Positions 14,624-23,562 of a DNA stretch of 33,387 nt are shown one piece after another; within the stretch, counting starts at the first letter, position 1, and each line of letters begins with the position of its first letter. The position numbers and the translations under genes were made by a program. Origin of the DNA: Leptospiraceae bacterium (GTDB taxonomy: Bacteria > Spirochaetota > Leptospiria > Leptospirales > Leptonemataceae); contig PBEB01000028.1 in NCBI GenBank assembly GCA_002717505.1, positions 1-33,387 on the forward strand, written 5' to 3'. The notes below the pieces were generated by a model, which was given only the letters and a program-made list of their open reading frames with translations, searched no databases and had not been told where the DNA came from.

Positions 14624-17540
14624 CCTGCTCGCCGGATTGGAGGTATTCCAGAAATGGCATGGGGCGAGAGATATAGTAGCCCTGACCGTACTCCACTCCC
14701 ATTTCGCTGAGCTTTTCCATTACATCGCGAGTCTCAACATACTCTCCGATCACCTTGATATTCAAAGCCTGGCCCAGCTCGCGAATGGAACGTATCATCG
14801 CCAGATCCACCGGATCATCGCAGATATCGCGGACAAAAATCCCATCGATCTTCAGTATATCCACTGGAAGGGTCTTTAAATAGGCGAACGAGGAAAGACC
14901 GGAGCCAAAATCGTCCAGGGCGAAATGGGCACCCAGGGATTTGACTGCGGAAATAAACTTCATAGCGCTGGCCATATTGGCCACGGCGGCCGTCTCGGTG
15001 ATTTCGAAGCATAGCTTTTTTGGAGCGATGGAACTCGAGCGAATGGCTTTCAGCAAGAAATCGCGAAAGTCTTCATCACTCAAAGTTGCGCCGGATAGAT
15101 TGATTGTGAAGAAATTGAAATCGTTTAGACTGTCTGGATGTTTTGCATGGAAGCCTTCCAGGATCTCAAAAAAGCGTCCTACAATGTGTCGGTCCAACCT
15201 GGACATGAGACCAAAGCGTTCTACGGCAGGCACAAACATTCCCGGAGCAACAAGGTTGTTTCCAGATTTCATTCGTACCAGAATTTCGCACTGATGCCCT
15301 TCGCCGCCCTGTAGATCTGCTATGGGCTGACAATAGAGTTCAAAGTTACCGGCTTCCAGAGATTCCTGCACCTGGTTGACCCATTCCATTTCTGCGCGTC
15401 TGCGGGTAAGCGCTTCATCGTCGGGATGAAAAATATGAATGCGCTGGCGTCCAAGCTCTTTGGCAGCATAACAGGCAGTGTCCGCATCTCTCAGGATCTG
15501 AGTTTCGTTCTCTGCGAATTCATCGATGAAAACTACACCAATGCTGCAACCCACAGTGAAGATTTTATCTTCCCAGACAAAGCGAAATTCCTGCACCGCA
15601 TCCTTGATGGCGTTAAGACATTTCATAGATGCTTCTAAATTGGAATCATGAAGCAATATCCCGAATTCATCTCCGCCCAGGCGGGCCAGTACATCGCCGG
15701 CTGGCATATGGTTGCGCATGATTTGAGATAGCTGTCTCAGTAGCTGATCTCCTGCGGAGTGGCCGCTTGTGTCGTTCACTACTTTGAATTGGTCAAGGTC
15801 CACGTAAGCGAATGCATGGATTCCTTTTCCATTCCTGGCTGATTGAATGGCATCATCCAGAAAAACCTTGAATCGATTGCGATTGATCAATTCTGTGAGT
15901 GGATCATGATTGGCCTGATGGGCCAGGATCCGTGCAATTTCGCGATGCTGTGTAATATTGCGAAAAATGTAAGTGGTTCCAATCCATTGACCGCGATGGT
16001 CTTCCATCTTAGATGAGGTGATCTCTACGATTACTTCGCTGTCATCCTTTCGCAGAAGTATGGCTTCCTGTCTTCGACCTCCCTCTCCGGCAGGTTGTAG
16101 TTCCGTCAAGTCCAGCCATTCTCTGGATTCTTCATCCATGAGACGAAGCACATCTTCCACTGAAATTCCGGACTGCTTTCTGGCCCGATTGATTGCTTCT
16201 TCCGAACCGAGGGGATCGGTAAGCGAGGAAAGAGGAGCAAGCTTCTGAATTCCTCCGCCATCCCAGCCTGTAAGCTTCTGGGCAGCAGGATTCATGTATT
16301 CGATCTCGCCGGAGCGATCCACCGATATGACTCCCTCCGAAATGGAGTTCAAAGTAATGCCCATCCATTCTCGTGCGGCCTGCAACTCTTCCACAATCCG
16401 CTCCCGATCGCTAATATCCCGCATGATTGTGCTGAATACTTCAGGGTTCTGCTCTCTATGCGAAATAATGATCTGAGAACAGGGGATTTCTCTACCATCC
16501 GGCCTGCGTACAGAAGTCCTTCCTTTCCAGATTCCTTTTTCGCGTGCAGCCGGTATGGCTTCTTCAAAAATGAAGCGAGAGACTTCCGGGGAGTGAAACT
16601 CCGGTATCTGAAGTTCCGCTGGATCCAGATCCAGGCTGGCGCCAATGAACTCACGCCCGGCGCGATTCATAAACAGATGTTTTCCTGATTCATCGGCGAT
16701 GGCTATAATATCTGTTGTATTGTCCACGACATATCTAAGTCGTTCCATCTGGCGTTCGGCGGCTACCCGTGCACTTACATCGCGCACGCTAACAAGATAG
16801 AAGGCCTGTCCGGCCATTTGCATGGGAACACCGGAAATATCGCCCTCAAAATGGCTGCCATCCATGCGAATTCCGGAGCCCTTACCGGAGAGCTTACGAC
16901 CCATCTTTACAGCGCGAGCGATGAGTTCTACAGGGCGATTGTATTCCGGGATCAGCAAATCTCGTATTCCGTGATCTATGAGATCCTCTCTACCTCCTCC
17001 ATGAAACCGGCAGGCTGTGGGATTGATATCGATGAGTTTGCCATCGCGGGTGAACAGGTACAATCCTTCGGCGGAATTCTGAAAGATACCCAGGTATCGG
17101 TGTTCGGCCTCTTCCAGGGCTTTCACCGCATCCATCTCTTTCGTCAGGTCCACTCCCATACCTACGATATAGGTTGTACCATCGATGGTAACGGTACGGC
17201 CTGTCAAAAAGAAGGGAATCAATTCACCGGCCTTGGTTCTGATGGGAGCCTGCATACTTGCTTCGCCGGACTCCCGGGCTTTTTCGATGGATCGGGACAT
17301 CGCTTCTTTATAAGAGATGTCCGTGAAGTCCAGGGCATGGCGACTGCGCATCTCTTCCGGGCTGTAACCCGTTAACTTTGAAAAACGAGAGTTAAAGTCC
17401 AGCATATGCGCGCTCTCATCGAGAACGTAGAAGATGCCGGGCAGCGACTCGATCAGAGCCCTGGTAAGCTGCACCTCGCCCGCACCTGAGAAGTGAGATA
17501 CGATCCAATCGCCTGCGGCCTGTGAGGATTTTTTTTGCAT
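14607..17540 (-). CDS. PAS-rich GGDEF-EAL cyclic-di-GMP signalling protein
   Basis: A 977-residue cytoplasmic protein with no signal peptide or membrane helix. Four PAS domains are predicted at about 25-140, 145-260, 265-385 and 390-540. A diguanylate cyclase domain with intact GGDEF lies near residue 621. The EAL phosphodiesterase domain starts near 715, with EIL at about 752 in place of EAL. Most other EAL-site residues look present: Asn in FTINLSG, Glu in CFEITET, the Asp pair in DDFGSGLSS, Lys in LKIDGIF, Glu in YVET and Gln in GQGYYIS. Both activities are therefore possible, with the PAS domains choosing the output in response to redox, oxygen, light or a ligand. It follows the RNA methyltransferase gene by 20 bp and overlaps znuB tail to tail. 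Confidence 0.93.
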   Translation of the reverse strand: MQKKSSQAAGDWIVSHFSGAGEVQLTRALIESLPGIFYVLDESAHMLDFNSRFSKLTGYSPEEMRSRHALDFTDISYKEAMSRSIEKARESGEASMQAPIRTKAGELIPFFLTGRTVTIDGTTYIVGMGVDLTKEMDAVKALEEAEHRYLGIFQNSAEGLYLFTRDGKLIDINPTACRFHGGGREDLIDHGIRDLLIPEYNRPVELIARAVKMGRKLSGKGSGIRMDGSHFEGDISGVPMQMAGQAFYLVSVRDVSARVAAERQMERLRYVVDNTTDIIAIADESGKHLFMNRAGREFIGASLDLDPAELQIPEFHSPEVSRFIFEEAIPAAREKGIWKGRTSVRRPDGREIPCSQIIISHREQNPEVFSTIMRDISDRERIVEELQAAREWMGITLNSISEGVISVDRSGEIEYMNPAAQKLTGWDGGGIQKLAPLSSLTDPLGSEEAINRARKQSGISVEDVLRLMDEESREWLDLTELQPAGEGGRRQEAILLRKDDSEVIVEITSSKMEDHRGQWIGTTYIFRNITQHREIARILAHQANHDPLTELINRNRFKVFLDDAIQSARNGKGIHAFAYVDLDQFKVVNDTSGHSAGDQLLRQLSQIMRNHMPAGDVLARLGGDEFGILLHDSNLEASMKCLNAIKDAVQEFRFVWEDKIFTVGCSIGVVFIDEFAENETQILRDADTACYAAKELGRQRIHIFHPDDEALTRRRAEMEWVNQVQESLEAGNFELYCQPIADLQGGEGHQCEILVRMKSGNNLVAPGMFVPAVERFGLMSRLDRHIVGRFFEILEGFHAKHPDSLNDFNFFTINLSGATLSDEDFRDFLLKAIRSSSIAPKKLCFEITETAAVANMASAMKFISAVKSLGAHFALDDFGSGLSSFAYLKTLPVDILKIDGIFVRDICDDPVDLAMIRSIRELGQALNIKVIGEYVETRDVMEKLSEMGVEYGQGYYISRPMPFLEYLQSGEQAIRSG

Positions 17541-17560
17541 ATGATTTCAGGGATTCTTGC

Positions 17561-18928
17561 CTAGCTTATTCTCTCCAATAGAATAGCCTGCTCCATGTGG
17601 CCTGTGTAAGGAAAGCAGTCTGCCAGCACTGCCTGTACTGGCCTGTAGCTAACCTTCAGAATATCCAGATCTCTTAACTGAGTTTCCGGGTTACATGATA
17701 TATATAGCATATATGGGGCGGGCCTGGCCTCTGCAATTAGTTTGCAGAGCCGAGGAGAAATTCCTGCTCTTGGAGGATCGGCAATGATCAGATTGGAGTT
17801 CAATGCAAGATCCGCTTCTGGTTTGTTTAGGTCCACTGCCTGAAAGCTTGTTTGGATCCCTTTGTTTGCGAACCTTCGACTTGCTTCTGTAACGGCCGAT
17901 TCAACGAATTCGTAGCCGACTACACTGGAAATCGTCGGCCATCGCTCAACGAGTACCGATGAGAGGACTCCAGCTCCGCAATACAGATCTACAAGTTTCA
18001 CAGGCACCGAGGACATCTGCGAAAGGAGTGGATCTAATATCTCCTGGGTGTTTTCCAGTATGCGCTGGAACAAACCTGTGAAAGCCACTGGATTCGGCTG
18101 GAAGAAAGAATCATATGGTACCGAGAACTCGACGCCTGCAAGTCTTTCGGTATATTCCGGCTTACCCAGTAACGGATGTCCTCCAGGTGTACAGGAAAGC
18201 TCCTGGCCCGGTTCTGTCACTGTTTCTACCACCGAGATTTCGAATTCGCTGTTTCGATTTCTGTTTTCGATCCAGCTATTCAGCTCTGTTAGAAATTCTT
18301 TACCTGCTTCGGTTTCCCCGGAGGTAGTGAGCACTACAACGCCAGAAAGGCCTATCCGCAAGGTAACGTATTTGAGCCAGCCAGAAAGGGTCTCTCGTTT
18401 CCATCCTACCTCTGGAAATCGATGGATCAGTTCGGCGCATTTTGCCAGAATCTCTTCTCCGGGATACCTGAGCACCGGGCATTGACTCAGAGGGAGTACC
18501 GTTTCGAAATCCTGAGGAGGGCGTAGGCCGATGCTGGTGCCATCCACCGCGTAGTCCATACGATTGCGAAAATGCTCTTTTTCCGGCGCAGGGAGCAATT
18601 CTGGTTCCAGTTCGAAATCCTGCTTCATTCTCTCCGCAATGGGCCTGGATTTCCATTTCCATTGAAAATCATAATCCAGGTGCCTGGCCCGGCATCCGCC
18701 ACAGATTCCGGCATGCTCACATCCCGGTTCCAGAGAAGTGATGATCTCCTCCGGAGGATGCTCGGCTCGCTCAATATGCATTACCTGAAATTTGCTTTTC
18801 CTGCCCTTTCTCAGTATTCTAAATTGAACAAGGTCGCCCGGCAGAGCAAAGGGGACGGAATATTTCTTCCGTTTGAACTCCATTTCCCCTTCAAGTTTTT
18901 CATTTAACCTCTGAACCGGTAGCGCCAT
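17561..18928 (-). CDS. RNA uracil-C5 methyltransferase, RumA/TrmA family
   Basis: SAM-dependent enzyme that makes 5-methyluridine in rRNA or tRNA. An Fe-S cluster site is suggested by Cys70, Cys76, Cys79 (CEHAGICGGC) and Cys150 (LSQCP), as in RumA-type enzymes. The methyltransferase core has FFQPNP, the SAM motif DLYCGAG, IADPPRAG, the catalytic Cys near residue 410 in YISCNPET, and the C-terminal GHMEQAILLER. A TRAM-like N-terminal region is short but carries the LPGDLVQF strand. Length (455) is in the normal range. Which RNA position is modified cannot be read from sequence, so I give no gene symbol. Residue 16 (MEFKRKK) is an alternative start. It is probably co-transcribed with the GGDEF-EAL gene. 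Confidence 0.92.
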   Translation of the reverse strand: MALPVQRLNEKLEGEMEFKRKKYSVPFALPGDLVQFRILRKGRKSKFQVMHIERAEHPPEEIITSLEPGCEHAGICGGCRARHLDYDFQWKWKSRPIAERMKQDFELEPELLPAPEKEHFRNRMDYAVDGTSIGLRPPQDFETVLPLSQCPVLRYPGEEILAKCAELIHRFPEVGWKRETLSGWLKYVTLRIGLSGVVVLTTSGETEAGKEFLTELNSWIENRNRNSEFEISVVETVTEPGQELSCTPGGHPLLGKPEYTERLAGVEFSVPYDSFFQPNPVAFTGLFQRILENTQEILDPLLSQMSSVPVKLVDLYCGAGVLSSVLVERWPTISSVVGYEFVESAVTEASRRFANKGIQTSFQAVDLNKPEADLALNSNLIIADPPRAGISPRLCKLIAEARPAPYMLYISCNPETQLRDLDILKVSYRPVQAVLADCFPYTGHMEQAILLERIS

Positions 18929-18976
18929 GCGTCAAATTCTCACCTCTAGCTGACGATTCTATAGAAAAGAAATTTC

Positions 18977-21148
18977 ATGGAATGGATTCTATTATTATTA
19001 CTGGGCGGTCTGGCCGCAGGGACAGCTTTCTGGGCTGCCGGGGGAAAAGAGGAAGATTCCTCCGATCTGCGACGCGGTACCGGTCCCCGCAGTAGTCCTG
19101 ACCTACCCGAGGCTGGCGGAGCCGGCTCAGGCAGGGACCGTGGTCAGCCAGTAGTGGTGGGCTCCGGGAGTAAGGAAGAGGCGGCCCGGGCCATTCGTCA
19201 GGCCTTCGAAAGTGCACCGGATTCTGTACAGGGGAAGCTTCTTCAAGGGGAACCCGATAAGGTCCAGGAGACCCTGGATAAGCTGAAAGAGGATCGGCGT
19301 CAGAAAAGGCGAAAGCCGCTCAAAGTTAGTTACGGCACAGATGAGATTGTGCCTCGCTCTTCGCCGCATGCGCATCACCGTCGGCCATTGCAGAGTGCGG
19401 AGTCCCTGGTGGAAAACCAGCAAGCCGACGAAGCCCTGTCCATCTATCAACGTGTTATGAAGCGCATCCCGGACGAAGTGCCCCGGGAAAAGATCAATAC
19501 GAACATAGAGGATATCAAGCGCTGGCAGGAAGGACTGGATCTAGAAGAGGAGGAGGGGTTCGAGTTTCCTGAGATTATCATTCCTCTTACTACCCAGGCT
19601 CTGGCCCTGGAGAATCTCAGCGAAGGCCTGCGAAACCTGTCCGATACTCTTTCCCGTCAAATCGGCGAAGCCCTGGCGCAGGCCCTGGCAAGACAGCCCA
19701 TACAGGGGCAATTCTCAGGCGATCTTCGTAGCGGTGGGGAAAGCTCTTCGCCTGGCCCGGCACCAGGGGCGTCCTCTTCCGGGGCCGCTGCGCCTGCGCA
19801 GGCTCCGGCTGCCAGTGCTCCATCGGCTCTGTCTTCGGCGCCAGCATCCGCTCCGCCTTCAGGATCTCCAGCATCCTCCGCGGCTTCAGGACCAGCTGTG
19901 GCCACAGGTATTACATCCTTCGCGCCTTCCGGGTATTCTACGTCTGAAGTTCCTCCGGGAATACCGCAGGTAGCCGTTCCATCAGCTGCAGTGCCTACAG
20001 GCGAAATCATACAGGGCTACGAACCGGCAGATTATGCAGACTATGGCCATCATGGGCTGGACGTAGATAACAAGGGTAACGTTCGCACAGATGGATGGAC
20101 TGATGAAGACTTCGAACGCGAATGGGAAAAATACAAGAACCTCCCAGCATTCGATCGGCGATCGGGAAAAGACCGCAGAAGTGGCACCGACCGAAGAGGT
20201 AAGCCTGATCCCAACCGCCCGGACCGCCGCTCCGGCGAAGATCGAAGAAAGAAGGATCTATTCAAGGAACGCGACGAGTTCCTGAAAAAGCTGGAGCAGC
20301 ATCGGGAGAACAAGAAGAAGCTCGAAGAGCTCAAGAAAAAGCCCCCGGAGCCGATAAAGTTCCCGGCCGCGCCTGGACTGCCTGCCGGTGAGGCCGAAAA
20401 AGATGAAGCCGTTATTCGTATTGAAAATGCCCGAATCGAAATCGGGGAATGGCCGGCCCGAGGAGAACCTGCCGAGCCAACGGATGAGGAGCCTGAGCCC
20501 CGCTTAAGGGCGGAACCCAAACCCGAGCCTGAGCCGGAGGCCGAACCCGAGCTGGAATCCGAACCCGAACCCGAACCGGAGCAAGAAGAAGAAAAGGAAG
20601 AGTCCGAACCAGAAACCCAGAAAATCGATCATGTAGCTGCCACGGATCTGGAGCCACTGGGTTTTCCTTCGCCCCTGGAAGATGAGCTAACTCCGCCGGA
20701 TGAGACCGGGGGTGAGCCGGAACCCATGGAGACTCGAAGTTCCATGGGCGAAGATGAATTGGGAGAAGGAGTGGAAGCCGCGGAATTTCCGGATTCGCCT
20801 CCGGAGGAACCTCAGCAAGTGCAGGAAATACGGGGCGTTCTTGAATTGAAACCCCCCGATGAAGACGATGCGCCTTTCCTGACCCTGACATATGACTTTG
20901 CGAAGATACCGGATTCGTTCAAGCTCAGTCGGGATTATCATACCATGGAATATGCGTACTACAAGTACAAGCCTATGCTAATCAAGGCTCAGGAGTTTAC
21001 GCGCAGAAAGATGCTGAAGAATGCTCTCAACTATTATAGAGTTATCAAATCGCAGAATATTCCCCCCGAGTTCAAGCGCATGATCAATCGAAACATTCGA
21101 GACATCACCGATTACCTGGAAAAATTCTTGATGAGCCGAAGTGAATGA
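18977..21148 (+). CDS. Membrane-anchored low-complexity protein with duplicated helical module
   Basis: I do not recognise this 723-residue protein. It has an N-terminal membrane segment (ILLLLLGGLAAGTAFWAA), so the body is probably held at the membrane. A TPR-like helical module at about 140-182 (ALSIYQRV...INTNIEDI) is echoed at about 680-715 (ALNYYRVI...INRNIRDI). Between them lie an Ala/Pro/Ser-rich stretch (about 255-340), basic DRRSGKDRR-type repeats (about 391-420), a charged coiled-coil-like stretch (EFLKKLEQHRENKKKLEEL), and a Pro-Glu repeat region (about 514-545). The N-terminal helix can also be a signal anchor. Its stop overlaps the ATG of the GltS-type transporter (ATGA), so the two are co-translated. 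A structural or scaffolding role in the envelope is only a guess. Confidence 0.85.
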   Translation: MEWILLLLLGGLAAGTAFWAAGGKEEDSSDLRRGTGPRSSPDLPEAGGAGSGRDRGQPVVVGSGSKEEAARAIRQAFESAPDSVQGKLLQGEPDKVQETLDKLKEDRRQKRRKPLKVSYGTDEIVPRSSPHAHHRRPLQSAESLVENQQADEALSIYQRVMKRIPDEVPREKINTNIEDIKRWQEGLDLEEEEGFEFPEIIIPLTTQALALENLSEGLRNLSDTLSRQIGEALAQALARQPIQGQFSGDLRSGGESSSPGPAPGASSSGAAAPAQAPAASAPSALSSAPASAPPSGSPASSAASGPAVATGITSFAPSGYSTSEVPPGIPQVAVPSAAVPTGEIIQGYEPADYADYGHHGLDVDNKGNVRTDGWTDEDFEREWEKYKNLPAFDRRSGKDRRSGTDRRGKPDPNRPDRRSGEDRRKKDLFKERDEFLKKLEQHRENKKKLEELKKKPPEPIKFPAAPGLPAGEAEKDEAVIRIENARIEIGEWPARGEPAEPTDEEPEPRLRAEPKPEPEPEAEPELESEPEPEPEQEEEKEESEPETQKIDHVAATDLEPLGFPSPLEDELTPPDETGGEPEPMETRSSMGEDELGEGVEAAEFPDSPPEEPQQVQEIRGVLELKPPDEDDAPFLTLTYDFAKIPDSFKLSRDYHTMEYAYYKYKPMLIKAQEFTRRKMLKNALNYYRVIKSQNIPPEFKRMINRNIRDITDYLEKFLMSRSE

Positions 21149-22488
21149 TCGCAGTTACTTCCACCGGTTTCGCATGCCTGGCCCTGCTTGTGGGCATGCT
21201 CCTTTACTATCGCATCTCCTTTCTCAGGAAGTATCTGATACAACCAGCCCTGCTGGGCGGTGCGCTTCTTCTGGCACTTGGCGCCCAGGGAGCAGAGTTG
21301 ATTCCGGAGGCAAACTATGATGCCTGGTCCGGCTGGCCCGGATTTTTGATCTCTTTTCTCTTCTCTACATTGATTCTGGCTGCGCCTGTAAGCAAATCCC
21401 GAGGGCGAGCGCGTTCCGTTATTTTTCAGGGTGGCTATGTCTGGGTCCTGGCGCTGGGCCAAATCGCAGCCGGGTTGGCTCTGATTTCATTTTTTGAGCC
21501 CAGGTGGTGGCTTGCCGGTCACATTATTGAAATTGGCTGGATGGGGGGGCATGGCAGCGCCGCCGCTTTGATTGCAGTGGCTGAAGACCTGGGGCACAGA
21601 GAGGCTGCCGAACTGGCCCTCTTCTCCGCCACCATCGGATTACTATATGGTTCGGTGAGCGGCATGCTTTTCATTAACCTTCTACAGCGCAAGTCTAAGG
21701 ATGCGAAGGTCAATAACGGAAGCGAATCCAGCGTTGATGACAGGGCCGCCAGCGAATCCAGGCCGCAGCAGGTTTCGCACCAGAACTCGAATCGGCCATC
21801 GGGTCTGGATCTCGATGAGAATGCGGGCTGGCTCATAAGTGTGATAGCTGCAGTTGTTCCGGTTACTCTGGCCTTCTTCTTTCTGGAACTTCTGTCTGCG
21901 ATGCTGGCGCAAACGTACCCGGCGGCTTCAAGCTGGATGGGGAAACTTCCCCTCTTTTTTATTGCTCTTCTGTTCGCATTTCCAGTGCGAAAAATCCTCC
22001 AGGGACTAAACCTCCTGGATACGAACCGCGCACGGATTTTAAACAGCCTGATTCTGGAATTCTTGATCGTATCGGCTATTGCAACACTGGATCTGGGCCT
22101 GCTTCTCGATAGCTGGCAGATTTTGCTTTCGCTTACCATCATTGGTGCGATCTGGACTGCGTTCTGCTTTTTCTGGATTGCGCCCCGGCTTCTGGATCAT
22201 CATCCGGATCTTTCGATAATCAATTATGGAATGTCTACAGGAGTGACGGCGCTGGGACTTCTTCTATTGCGATCTTATCGCAATCGCATTCCCAGCGAGC
22301 CAGCCACAGTTTATGGTCTGGCAGCTCCCTTTTCTGCGCCCTTTATAGGTGGAGGCATCATTAGTCTGTTGTTGCCTATATGGACCCTGGAGTTTGGGCC
22401 TCGAAGTCTTGCGGCCGTTCTTGGCCTTATAGTGGTGGCTCTGGTGGCACCACTCATCTGGATGCGCAGGTTTCGGAATGCAAAATAG
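21145..22488 (+). CDS. GltS-family sodium/solute (glutamate) symporter-like protein
   Basis: Integral membrane protein with about ten helices in two inverted halves separated by a hydrophilic linker at about residues 182-228. The GltS re-entrant-loop signature GGHGSA (GWMGGHGSAAAL, about 132-143) is in the first half, and the second half has YGMSTGVTALGLLLLR (about 360-375), which corresponds to the second family motif. Known GltS proteins import glutamate with sodium. The 447-residue length and the longer linker differ from the typical ~400, so the substrate is not certain. The ATG overlaps the stop of the 723-residue protein, which suggests they act together or at least are made together. 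The UbiE-like methyltransferase follows 51 bp later. Confidence 0.85.
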   Translation: MIAVTSTGFACLALLVGMLLYYRISFLRKYLIQPALLGGALLLALGAQGAELIPEANYDAWSGWPGFLISFLFSTLILAAPVSKSRGRARSVIFQGGYVWVLALGQIAAGLALISFFEPRWWLAGHIIEIGWMGGHGSAAALIAVAEDLGHREAAELALFSATIGLLYGSVSGMLFINLLQRKSKDAKVNNGSESSVDDRAASESRPQQVSHQNSNRPSGLDLDENAGWLISVIAAVVPVTLAFFFLELLSAMLAQTYPAASSWMGKLPLFFIALLFAFPVRKILQGLNLLDTNRARILNSLILEFLIVSAIATLDLGLLLDSWQILLSLTIIGAIWTAFCFFWIAPRLLDHHPDLSIINYGMSTGVTALGLLLLRSYRNRIPSEPATVYGLAAPFSAPFIGGGIISLLLPIWTLEFGPRSLAAVLGLIVVALVAPLIWMRRFRNAK

Positions 22489-22539
22489 GTCGAGACGGAA
22501 ACATGAAATGGCGCGATCTTTGCTTCGGGGAATCAAGGT

Positions 22540-23316
22540 TTGAGTAGAAAGAGACCACTGGATAGCACTGGCGAAGCTGATGGGCAAGACGGTCTACACG
22601 ATCCTGAATATGTGGCCGGGCTTTTCGACCGGATGGCATCCACTTACGGGGTTCTAAACTATATTACCTCCTTTGGTTTTTCTGAACGATGGCGAAAGCA
22701 ATGTATTCGCGCCATACCGATGGATCATTCTTCCCATAGGCTTTCGCTGGTCATGGATCTGATGAGTGGTATGGGCGAAGCCTGGCCTTCTCTTCAGAGT
22801 CTCTCTATAGACAAATTGCTGGCTGTTGATCTTTCCCCGGGTATGTGCGAAAAGGCCCGAAGGAACCAGAGCAAGTACAGCATAAACATTCAGGTGGCTC
22901 AAGGGGATGCTCTGGGAAACGAGTTACCTCGAGGGCAGGCAGACCTGGTAATCTGTTGCTTTGGCTTAAAGACATTGAGCGATGGGCAGCGACGTACCCT
23001 CACAAAAAAAGTATTCGATTATCTCAAACCCGGAGGACAGTTCTCTTTTGTGGAAATCTCCAGTGCCTCTGAATGGTGGCTGGGTTCGCTTTACAGGTTC
23101 TATCTGAAAAAGATTATTCCCGTTCTGGGCCGACTCTTTGGCGGAGATCCCACGGCCTATGGTATGCTCGGCATCTACACCGTTGCCTTCGGAAACTGTA
23201 AAGACTTCGCCGGCCAGTTACAGGAGGCTGGAATGGATGCAGAGTACAAAGAGCTATTTTTTGGCTGTGCCAGCATCGTTTCGGGAAGTAAGCCCCATGG
23301 TCAGATCCGGGTCTAG
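22540..23316 (+). CDS. UbiE/MenG-family methyltransferase-like protein, divergent
   Basis: Class I SAM-dependent methyltransferase related to the UbiE/MenG enzymes of menaquinone and ubiquinone synthesis. The LFDRMASTYGVLNYITSFGF and ERWRK segments match the family's N-terminal motif, and the DLVICCFGLKTLSDGQRR and YLKPGG stretches match motifs II and III. The SAM-binding motif I, normally DLACGTG-like, is DLMSGMGE here, so the glycines are kept but the rest is altered. This suggests a paralogue with a changed substrate, or reduced activity, rather than the housekeeping MenG. The start is a TTG with AAGG a few bases upstream; no nearby ATG is in frame. It ends a probable three-gene operon with the 723-residue protein and the transporter. 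Confidence 0.82.
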   Translation: MSRKRPLDSTGEADGQDGLHDPEYVAGLFDRMASTYGVLNYITSFGFSERWRKQCIRAIPMDHSSHRLSLVMDLMSGMGEAWPSLQSLSIDKLLAVDLSPGMCEKARRNQSKYSINIQVAQGDALGNELPRGQADLVICCFGLKTLSDGQRRTLTKKVFDYLKPGGQFSFVEISSASEWWLGSLYRFYLKKIIPVLGRLFGGDPTAYGMLGIYTVAFGNCKDFAGQLQEAGMDAEYKELFFGCASIVSGSKPHGQIRV

Positions 23317-23562
23317 CTTTTCAGGTTGCCAGTTTGGGTTCCGCTTAACCGGAGTTTCTGACTACTAATATTCCGGTGTACTCCCGAGATCTCACTCCCG
23401 TTACCCATGAGAATAAGCTGATTTCAGTGGTTGCAACTAAAACGAGGTGTCATCGATAGACGGTGGATGGCCCGAAATGCCTGGAGATGGAAGGCCTGCC
23501 AATTTCTGCTTGAACCCAGGTCTGGCTTTGACGTCCAATGTTTTAGTTCACAGGCCACTTCT

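Noticed and set aside
16818-17375. 185-codon plus frame within the PAS region
   Set aside because: It is the reverse of well-supported PAS domains; the hydrophilic product matches nothing.
19617-20010. Minus frames of 85 and 117 codons opposite the Ala/Pro-rich region
   Set aside because: Low-complexity, GC-rich DNA keeps several frames open. The plus frame carries the consistent protein with a membrane anchor and conserved ends.
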